Shown here piece by piece: positions 1 through 4,522 of a DNA stretch of 5,356 nucleotides. Position numbers and translations under genes: made by a program. The stretch's first letter is position 1; the number at the start of each line of letters is the position of its first letter. The stretch lies in assembly GCA_027489295.1 (NCBI GenBank), contig JAIYAA010000190.1:1-5356 (forward strand), given 5' to 3'. This stretch comes from Sphingomonadales bacterium (GTDB taxonomy: Bacteria; Pseudomonadota; Alphaproteobacteria; Sphingomonadales; Sphingomonadaceae). Under the pieces are notes generated by a model, which did no database searches, was not told the origin of the DNA, and was given only the letters and a program-made list of their open reading frames with translations.

Positions 1-36
1 AACCGGATCTGAGCCATGTTTTTGGGAGCAACCCCG

Positions 37-285
37 ATGACCAGCGACCCGCAACTCACCATCACTCTCGCCGTATCGGGCCTGGCCGGCCTGGGCATGA
101 TCACCGCAGCGGCGCTTTCCGGCTGGCGCGGCTGGCTGGCGCTGAAGCACCGCGAACTGGCGGAACTCCGCCGTCCGGAGGCGACCACGACGACGATGCC
201 CAGCCCCGCCTCGCGGATCGAGCTGGCCGACCTCAAGGAACGCATCCGCAAGCTGGAAGCGATCGCCGCCGGGGTCGATCTGTGA
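37..285 (+). CDS. Small hypothetical membrane protein, one TM segment plus C-terminal coiled coil
   Basis: I do not recognise this 82-residue protein by name. Residues about 7-30 form a hydrophobic segment (Leu, Ala, Val, Gly, Ile) that probably spans the inner membrane once. A basic stretch (KHRELAELRR) follows, then a Thr/Pro/Ser linker, and residues about 60-75 form a short charged helix with heptad-like spacing (IELADLKERIRKLEAI). This N-terminal TM plus C-terminal coiled-coil plan resembles PspB of the phage-shock response, but the resemblance is architectural only. An ATG at 16 would add seven residues. I prefer ATG 37 because GGGAG at 24-28 lies eight bases upstream of it, whereas ATG 16 has no Shine-Dalgarno site. 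The next ORF overlaps its stop codon, so the two are probably translated together. Confidence is good that it is coding and low on function. Confidence 0.72.
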   Translation: MTSDPQLTITLAVSGLAGLGMITAAALSGWRGWLALKHRELAELRRPEATTTTMPSPASRIELADLKERIRKLEAIAAGVDL

Positions 286-389
286 GCAACGCCACCCCGC
301 CGGCGGCGGAGACCAACCCCGCCCCGGCGCCGGAGCGGGCACCCCGCCCCCGGCTCGGGCTGCGCTACGGCGCGGCGACGACCAAGTAA
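282..389 (+). CDS. Short Pro/Ala-rich ORF (35 aa), GTG start, coupled to the preceding gene
   Basis: This reading frame starts at GTG 282, which overlaps the TGA of the preceding gene (GTGA, 282-285), and ends at TAA 387-389. The product is 35 residues: a Pro/Ala-rich first half, then a basic Pro/Arg stretch, ending LGLRYGAATTK. Of its 35 sense codons, 34 end in G or C, the third-position pattern of a real gene in a high-GC genome. No strong Shine-Dalgarno site is visible, so translation would depend on coupling to the upstream ORF. There is no signal peptide or membrane segment, and the product is probably disordered. I do not recognise it. It could be a genuine small protein, or a chance open frame carried by high GC content. 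Confidence 0.5.
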   Translation: MSNATPPAAETNPAPAPERAPRPRLGLRYGAATTK

Positions 390-434
390 TCGCGAGGCTG
401 GAAAATCGCGCACGGTACGGCTAGCGCGAGATCC

Positions 435-839
435 ATGACCAGCCTCGCCGATCTCCAGGAAGAATACGGGTTTCTCGACGCCGACGATCGCTATCGCTTG
501 CTGATCGATCTCGGCAAGGCGCTCGAGGACATGCCCGCCCCCCTCAAGACCGACGCAACGCTGGTGCGCGGCTGCTCGGCCTCGGTGTGGGTCTATCCCA
601 TGCGCGCCGAGGATGGCCGGCTGCACTTCCTGGCGGATTCGAACGCCGCGATCACCAAGGGCATCATCGCGCTGGTGCTGCTGACGGTGCAGGATCGCAG
701 CCCGGCCGAGATCCTGGCGACCGACATCGAGGGCGCACTCGCCCCGTTCGACCTCAAGAACCAGCTCAGCTCGAACCGGACCCAGGGCATCCCGAACATG
801 ATCGCGCTGATCCGGGAAACGGCGGGAAGGTACGCCTGA
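435..839 (+). CDS. sufE: SufE-family cysteine desulfurase sulfur acceptor
   Basis: A 134-residue cytoplasmic protein, a usual length for SufE. SufE accepts persulfide sulfur from the cysteine desulfurase SufS, stimulates it, and passes the sulfur to the SUF iron-sulfur assembly scaffold. The acceptor cysteine is visible as Cys47 in the motif LVRGCSASVWV, matching the conserved G-C-x-S-x-V-W/Y loop of the family. The N-terminal helix (DLQEEYGFLDADDRYRLLIDL) and the segment around residues 63-80 (DSNAAITKGIIALVLL) are also typical, as is the C-terminal NRTQGIPNMI region. The start at ATG 435 fits the family N-terminus; only a weak GCGAG lies upstream. It follows the 35-codon ORF by 45 nt and is convergent with the ferredoxin-like gene. 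The rest of the suf operon is not in this window, so this sufE is either detached or the edge of a cluster elsewhere. It could also be a CsdE-type paralogue; sequence alone does not separate these. Confidence 0.93.
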   Translation: MTSLADLQEEYGFLDADDRYRLLIDLGKALEDMPAPLKTDATLVRGCSASVWVYPMRAEDGRLHFLADSNAAITKGIIALVLLTVQDRSPAEILATDIEGALAPFDLKNQLSSNRTQGIPNMIALIRETAGRYA

Positions 840-870
840 TCCCGCGCGAGGACCTCCGCGCCCGGAAAAC

Positions 871-898
871 CGTCATCCCGGCGTTCGCCGGGATGACG
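871..898. repeat. GC-rich perfect hairpin between convergent genes; dispersed-repeat type, possible bidirectional terminator
   Basis: Two 12-base arms (871-882 CGTCATCCCGGC and 887-898 GCCGGGATGACG) are perfectly complementary around a four-base GTTC loop. It lies 31 nt past the sufE stop and 51 nt past the end of the leftward ferredoxin gene, where a shared terminator would sit. The GTCATCCCGGC/GCCGGGATGAC arms are of the kind found dispersed in many alphaproteobacterial genomes. There is no U tract on either side, so termination would not be classically intrinsic. The structure is seen directly; the repeat class and terminator role are inferred. Confidence 0.7.
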
Positions 899-949
899 GA
901 CAAGAGGTGCGGTGGCCCTGCCGACACGCCGCTCGGTACGGGGAAGGCC

Positions 950-1249
950 TCAGGAAATCCCCAGCTCGCGGCCGACCTCGTCCAGGTCCGCGCCCTTCTT
1001 GACGATCAGCCACTCGCGCGCCTGCGCGCCGTTGACCACCGTCACCGCGCCGCCGGGGCACACGCCCAGGCACTTGGTCTCGACCACGCCGACCTCGGCC
1101 TTGCGGCCCTTGCCCAGCCCGAACTGCTTGCGCAGCGCCTTGGCGAGCGAGGTCTTGCCCTTGGGGCCGAACCCGCCGCCGAGCTTCTTCGAGCATTTGC
1201 CGCACACCAGCACGGCATTGCCCCAGTTGGACGCGACGAGCTGGGTCAT
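950..1249 (-). CDS. Small thioredoxin-like [2Fe-2S] ferredoxin-domain protein
   Basis: A 99-residue cytoplasmic protein of the '(2Fe-2S) ferredoxin domain' type, expected to carry a cluster and act in electron transfer; the partner is unknown. It has exactly four cysteines: Cys16 and Cys19 (VLVCGKCSKK) and Cys60 and Cys64 (TKCLGVCPGGAV). The second pair, CLGVCPGGAV, is the signature of the thioredoxin-like ferredoxin family. The first pair is separated by only two residues, tighter than in the classical Aquifex/Clostridium members, where about 12 residues intervene. A basic loop (GPKGKTSLAKALRKQFGLGKGRK) lies between the pairs. I start it at ATG 1249, which shares ATGA with the stop of the J-protein gene and has GGAAG just upstream. 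A GTG at 1261 would add four residues. The overlap implies translational coupling with the J protein. Confidence 0.82.
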   Translation of the reverse strand: MTQLVASNWGNAVLVCGKCSKKLGGGFGPKGKTSLAKALRKQFGLGKGRKAEVGVVETKCLGVCPGGAVTVVNGAQAREWLIVKKGADLDEVGRELGIS

Positions 1250-1782
1250 TGCGGCTTCCACTGGCGCCGGTCCTCGGCGCTCTTGAGCACGTCGTACGCG
1301 GCCTGGATCGCCTGAAACTGCTTGGCCGCCGCGGCGTCGTTGGGGCGCACGTCGGGGTGATATTCCTTGGCGAGCCGCCGCCAGGCGCCGCGCACCGCCT
1401 CGAAGGTCGCGTCCACGTCCAGCTCCAGCACTTCCAGCGCCTTCATCTCGTCGCGCGAGCGACTGCCGTCGCCGGGCCCTGCCCAGCTGTTGGTCGCCGA
1501 ATGGGCATAGCCGTTCGCGGTGCGACGCTCGTTCGCCTCACGCTCGGCCGCCTCTTCCGCGGTCAGCCCCGCGAAATAGTCCCAGTTGCGGTTATATTCC
1601 GCGGCATGTTCCTCGCAGAAATACCAGCGTTCGGGATTGTTGGGCGATTTGGGGGCCGGCCGGTCGCCGGGCTTGTCGCAGCCGTCGCGATCGCACAGCC
1701 GCACGCGCGCGGCCTCGCGCTCCGAGCCATACTCGCGCCAGCGGGGAAAACCCCAGTCCATCGATCGCGTGTGTCGCGCCAT
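1246..1782 (-). CDS. J-domain (DnaJ-like) co-chaperone with N-terminal Cys/His zinc-binding module
   Basis: A 178-residue protein with a C-terminal J domain (about residues 113-174). It contains the invariant HPD at 142-144 (KEYHPDVRPND), followed by the helix KQFQAIQAAYDVL that is typical of J domains. It should stimulate ATP hydrolysis by an Hsp70 (DnaK or HscA). The N-terminal half has Cys30 and Cys35 (LCDRDGCDKPG) and Cys56 and His59 (YFCEEHAAEYN), a spacing suited to one zinc ion. It lacks the Gly/Phe region, the four CXXCXGXG repeats and the C-terminal domains of true DnaJ, so it is a specialised J protein. The opening (RSMDWGFPRWREYG) is a conserved-looking start for alphaproteobacterial members of this type, which supports ATG 1782; GGCGAG lies just upstream. 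It follows rnpB by 65 nt and overlaps the ferredoxin-like gene by four bases. The client protein is unknown. Confidence 0.88.
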   Translation of the reverse strand: MARHTRSMDWGFPRWREYGSEREAARVRLCDRDGCDKPGDRPAPKSPNNPERWYFCEEHAAEYNRNWDYFAGLTAEEAAEREANERRTANGYAHSATNSWAGPGDGSRSRDEMKALEVLELDVDATFEAVRGAWRRLAKEYHPDVRPNDAAAAKQFQAIQAAYDVLKSAEDRRQWKPQ

Positions 1783-1847
1783 AGCTCGCCCAGATAGGCG
1801 CGGGCCCGACCAAAGGCCAGAGCCGCGCGCGCGTCGTAAAGAGTAAT

Positions 1848-2227
1848 GCCAGAGGATCTGTAAGCCGGGTTCTGTCCACCCCCTTGCGGAGGATAGGCGA
1901 CCATTCCTCTAGGCGACGGATTGCTCCGCCGCTCCAGCAACCAACCCGGACGACGCGCCGGAACGAGGCGCATGTGCCGTCCCTATTCGGTCTTGCTCCC
2001 GGTGGGGTTTACCAAGCCGCTTCCGTTACCGGTCGCGCGGTGCGCTCTTGCCGCACCCTTTCACCCTTGCCCTTACCCCGGTGAACCGGGGCAGTGGGCG
2101 GTCTGCTCTCTGTGGCACTTTCCCTGGGGTCACCCCCGGCGGGCATTACCCGCCACCGTCGTTCCGTGGAGCCCGGACTTTCCTCCCCTCGCATTGCTGC
2201 AAAGCGGCGGCCGCCCGATCCTCTGGC
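1848..2227 (-). ncRNA. rnpB: RNase P RNA (class A), catalytic RNA for tRNA 5' maturation
   Basis: The RNA of ribonuclease P, which cleaves the 5' leader from precursor tRNAs together with the protein RnpA. On the - strand the 5' end GCCAGAGGATC (2227-2217) pairs perfectly over 11 bases with the 3' end GATCCTCTGGC (1858-1848), forming helix P1. Conserved blocks are present in order: GAGGAAAGTCCGGGC (2185-2171); AGGGTGAAAGGGTGCGG followed by GAGCGCACCG (near 2070-2038); the GGTAAACC loop that binds the tRNA CCA end (2013-2006), followed by GAGCAAGACCGAATAGGG; and ACAGAACCCGGCTTAC (1875-1860), which closes the P4 pseudoknot. A P12-like hairpin with six-base arms lies at 2076-2091. The length of about 380 nt is normal for bacterial class A. 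The exact ends are set by P1 and may differ by a few bases. No T-tract terminator follows the 3' end before the J-protein gene, so the end may be made by processing. Translated frames crossing this region are not genes. Confidence 0.97.
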
Positions 2228-2233
2228 CCGCCC

Positions 2234-2261
2234 GCTGTAACGCCTCGGCGCGTCCGTGCAA
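2234..2261 (-). promoter_or_regulatory. Sigma-70-type promoter for rnpB
   Basis: On the - strand TTGCAC (2261-2256) and TACAGC (2239-2234) are separated by 16 bases. The -10 box ends six bases before the predicted first base of rnpB (2227). The -35 matches TTGACA at four positions and the -10 matches TATAAT at three. The placement relative to the P1 helix is what makes it convincing. It lies just after the stop of the upstream protein gene (2267), so rnpB can be expressed independently of that gene. Confidence 0.68.
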
Positions 2262-2266
2262 GCGGT

Positions 2267-2833
2267 TCAGCGTTCCGATGTCGCAATCGGGGCAGGCGTG
2301 GCCGGTGCCGGCTCCGGTGCGGACGGTGCTTCGGCGGCCGGCGCGGGCGCGGCCTCGACCGGGTCTGGCGGGGCGACCGGCGCGGCAGCCTTGTCCGGCT
2401 GCGGCGAGTCCCCGCGCATGGTCGCTGCATCCGCCTTCGCCGCGCCGTCCTGTGCCTTCCTGGCGGCGTCCGCATCGCGCGCCTTCTCGCTGTCCTGCTT
2501 CCGGCTTTCCTGCTCCGCATCGGCCTGCGGCGCGTCGCTCGCCTCGGGCTTGGCCGGCGCCATCGCCGTGCCCCAGGCCTGTACCTCTATGCGCCACTGG
2601 GTGGCCGTCGTCCCCCCCGCCAGCGCCGCGCGGCGATAGTCGGCGGCGACGCTCACCACCTTGTCCGCGCCGGAGACGCGCGCGACGCGGTGCAGCTCGG
2701 CCGTCGCCTCCGCCGCGGTGGGTGCGTTGACGATGCCGATTCCGGGCCCCTTCTGGTCGCCCCGAACCACGCCGGTCATGCGAACATGGACCGGGCCGAT
2801 CGGCGTCATCTGCGGTCGGATCGAAATACTCAC
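2267..2833 (-). CDS. Protein with YbjQ-like domain and long Ala/Pro-rich disordered tail
   Basis: A 188-residue protein when started at GTG 2833. I prefer this start because GGAGGT (2846-2841) lies exactly seven bases upstream. The same frame is open further to an ATG at 2905, but those extra residues have no ribosome site and look non-coding. Residues about 1-91 form a compact domain. Its helix AEATAELHRVARVSGADKVV, followed by SVAADYRR and a strand WRIEVQAWGTAM, recalls the YbjQ/DUF74 'putative heavy-metal-binding' fold (A..LGADAVVGV.DYE...GTAV). Residues about 92-188 are almost entirely Ala, Pro, Glu, Lys, Asp and Gln, and are probably disordered. There is no signal peptide or TM segment at the chosen start. 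The homology is a pattern impression, not a proven family match; the function is unknown. It is 94 nt downstream of the amidase gene. Confidence 0.72.
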   Translation of the reverse strand: MSISIRPQMTPIGPVHVRMTGVVRGDQKGPGIGIVNAPTAAEATAELHRVARVSGADKVVSVAADYRRAALAGGTTATQWRIEVQAWGTAMAPAKPEASDAPQADAEQESRKQDSEKARDADAARKAQDGAAKADAATMRGDSPQPDKAAAPVAPPDPVEAAPAPAAEAPSAPEPAPATPAPIATSER

Positions 2834-2840
2834 CGTGTGT

Positions 2841-2846
2841 ACCTCC
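2841..2846 (-). promoter_or_regulatory. Strong ribosome binding site fixing a GTG start
   Basis: GGAGGT on the - strand, seven bases before GTG 2833-2831. This is a near-perfect match to the anti-Shine-Dalgarno sequence. It argues for the GTG over the in-frame ATG codons at 2905 and 2860, neither of which has a comparable site. Confidence 0.8.
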
Positions 2847-2880
2847 GGCGCGCATTCCATCAGATTTCGCTTAGAATTTC

Positions 2881-2898
2881 GTAACCCATCATGGTTAC
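2881..2898. other. Short inverted repeat upstream of the YbjQ-like gene
   Basis: GTAACC (2881-2886) and GGTTAC (2893-2898) are perfect inverted six-base arms around CATCAT. The repeat sits in the 94-nt gap between the amidase stop and the GTG start at 2833, within the only locally A/T-richer stretch of the region (about 2865-2890). It could be an operator or a weak hairpin. I see no convincing -35/-10 pair nearby, so the role is open. Confidence 0.3.
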
Positions 2899-2927
2899 CG
2901 GGCACGCGATTCGCCGGGACGCAGCGC

Positions 2928-3629
2928 TCAGTCGTCGCCTTGCGGCTTGGGAAGCAGCAATGCCAACAGGATACAGCGACATTCCATGTCGATCTCGCCG
3001 TCGATCATCTCCGGCCGAAAGCGCCGCTGGAAGGCCGTGACCGCCGCGACCGGATCGGTCACGTCATAGCCGAATCGCTCCAGTGCCAGCATGAAGCCAC
3101 CGTCCGGCCAGCCGGGATCGACCAGATTGCGCGTCGGCCGCGGCAACGCCAGCCGCAAGCGGGCCAGTGCGTGCCAGTTGAACAATTCGCCCGGATCCTG
3201 CTTGCGCGCCGGCGCCACGTCCGAATGGCCGACCACGTTGCCACGGGTGATGCCGTGGCGCTCCTTGATGTCCGCCACGAGCGGGATCAGCGCGCTCATC
3301 TGCTCGGGCGTGAACGGCCGGTAGCCGAACTCATGCCCGGGATTGACCATCTCGATCCCGACCGACGCGGAGTTGACGTCGTCGATCCCCCGCCAGTGCG
3401 CCCGCCCCGCGTGCCAGGCGCGCTTGCCCTCGTCGACCAGGCGGAAGATGCGACCATCTTCCTCGATCAGATAATGCGCCGAGACCTGCGCATCCGGATC
3501 GCACAGCCGCGCCAGTGCCGCCTCGCCGCTCTCCATGCCGGTATAATGGAGGACGATCATCGAGACGGGGGACAGGCGCTCGCCGAAGTTCGGGGACGGT
3601 GCTTCGCGTATTTCCAGGCCGCTGGTCAT
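2928..3629 (-). CDS. AmpD/AmiD-like N-acetylmuramoyl-L-alanine amidase with C-terminal peptidoglycan-binding domain
   Basis: A 233-residue zinc amidase (Amidase_2 fold) that cuts the bond between N-acetylmuramic acid and L-alanine in peptidoglycan or anhydro-muropeptides. The expected zinc ligands are His28 (IVLHYTGM), His135 (VVGHSDVAP) and Asp145 (RKQDPGELFNW). Glu93 in SVGIEMVN matches the catalytic glutamate region, and SAHYLIEEDGRIFRLVDE (50-67) is a family hallmark. Residues about 170-228 resemble a PG_binding_1 helical domain (FGYDV..AVTAFQRRFRP). No signal peptide or lipobox is visible, so it is predicted to be cytoplasmic and to act in cell-wall recycling. The frame is open far upstream, but ATG 3629 fits the domain boundary, has AGAAGAG just upstream and avoids overlapping cheR. 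It follows cheR by 41 nt with no clear terminator between, so co-transcription is plausible. The choice between ampD and amiD naming is not settled. Confidence 0.92.
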   Translation of the reverse strand: MTSGLEIREAPSPNFGERLSPVSMIVLHYTGMESGEAALARLCDPDAQVSAHYLIEEDGRIFRLVDEGKRAWHAGRAHWRGIDDVNSASVGIEMVNPGHEFGYRPFTPEQMSALIPLVADIKERHGITRGNVVGHSDVAPARKQDPGELFNWHALARLRLALPRPTRNLVDPGWPDGGFMLALERFGYDVTDPVAAVTAFQRRFRPEMIDGEIDMECRCILLALLLPKPQGDD

Positions 3630-3670
3630 GCACTCTTCTACTGCGCGGGCGGTATCAGGCAATCCGTCGA

Positions 3671-4522
3671 TCAGCTCGCTGCGGCGAGCGGTGCGGTCGC
3701 CGGATCCACCGCGCGGTAGAAGCCGCGAAAGGCCTCGCTCGGCGTGAAATGATCGGTCAGCCCGATCACCGTTTCCCCCGCGCCCAGCACCAGCAGGCTG
3801 CCCGGCCGCGCCGCGCCCGCCAGGCGATCGAACACCTGCCGACGCAGCGGCAGCGAGAAATAGAGCATCACGTTGCGGCACAGGATCAGGTCGAACTTGC
3901 CCGGCGGCGGTGCATCGGCGGTGAGGTTCTGCTGCCGGAACTGCACCCGTCGGACGAGATCCGGCTTGGCGACCCACTCGCTTTCCACGGTATCGAACCA
4001 TTCGACCATGCGGCGGACCGGAAGGCCGCGCTGGATCTCGAACTGCGAATAGCGCCCGGCCTTGCCGCGCGCGAGCGCCGCGGCGGATACGTCGGTGGCG
4101 ACGATCTCCGGCGGCATCGGGAAGGCCGACGCCTTCTCGGCGAACAGCATCGCCAGCGACAGCGGCTCCTGTCCCGTCGAGCAGCCGGCGGACCAGATGC
4201 GCAGCCGGCGATTGCCGAGCTCCGCCTGCATCGCCACCGCGGCAGCCGCAACCTGATCCAGCACCGCCACGTCGCGGAAGAAGCTGGTTTCCTGATTGAG
4301 CAGAACGTCCACCACCTGATCCGCGAGCTCCCCCGAACGCGATCCCAGCAATTGCCCGACCAGCGCATCCAGGCTGGGCAGCCCCCGCTCGCGCAGCACC
4401 GGCTTCAGCGCCGTCTCGATCCGCCAGGCGCGATTGGCGGCGATCTGCTGGCCGGTACGCTGTTCGAGCAACGACCCGATCAGGTGCATCGCGCCGCCAC
4501 TTGGCGTCGTATCGCCGATCAT
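3671..4522 (-). CDS. cheR: CheR chemoreceptor glutamate methyltransferase
   Basis: A 283-residue SAM-dependent methyltransferase that methylates glutamates of chemoreceptors during adaptation in chemotaxis. The N-terminal helical CheR domain (about 12-75) is followed by LLNQETSFFRD (74-84), the family signature. The Rossmann-type SAM site comes next: IWSAGCSTGQEPLSLAM (109-125), the acidic strand end IVATDVS (Asp144) and FDLILCRNVMLYF (210-222). Length is normal. I start it at ATG 4522, which shares ATGA with the cheB stop and has a strong Shine-Dalgarno site. The longer open frame to 4618 is a shadow of cheB. Coupled translation should keep CheR and CheB in proportion. No C-terminal receptor-docking pentapeptide site or TPR domain is visible, so it is a single-unit CheR. 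The receptors it acts on are not in the window. Confidence 0.95.
   Translation of the reverse strand: MIGDTTPSGGAMHLIGSLLEQRTGQQIAANRAWRIETALKPVLRERGLPSLDALVGQLLGSRSGELADQVVDVLLNQETSFFRDVAVLDQVAAAAVAMQAELGNRRLRIWSAGCSTGQEPLSLAMLFAEKASAFPMPPEIVATDVSAAALARGKAGRYSQFEIQRGLPVRRMVEWFDTVESEWVAKPDLVRRVQFRQQNLTADAPPPGKFDLILCRNVMLYFSLPLRRQVFDRLAGAARPGSLLVLGAGETVIGLTDHFTPSEAFRGFYRAVDPATAPLAAAS

Noticed and set aside
1..12. Possible end of an upstream + strand gene (N-R-I-stop, TGA at 10-12)
   Set aside because: Only three codons are visible, so coding cannot be judged.
587..1315. Long + strand open frame across sufE and the ferredoxin-like gene
   Set aside because: It lies out of frame with sufE and antisense to the ferredoxin gene and passes through the hairpin. 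Its Arg/Gly/Pro/His-rich composition is typical of shadow frames in high-GC DNA.
1563..1973. - strand frame containing a protein-like stretch (LYDARAALAFGRARAYLGELWRD) between rnpB and the J-protein gene
   Set aside because: It begins inside rnpB and continues out of frame into the well-supported J-protein gene. I take the stretch as a high-GC coincidence.
2612..2618. Run of seven C (+ strand) inside the YbjQ-like gene as a phase-variation tract
   Set aside because: Seven bases in GC-rich coding DNA encoding Gly-Gly is not remarkable, and nothing else suggests switching.
1921..2884. Large + strand open frames (1921-2730 and 2048-2884)
   Set aside because: They run antisense across rnpB and the YbjQ-like gene, with low-complexity Arg/Pro/Ala composition and no ribosome site.
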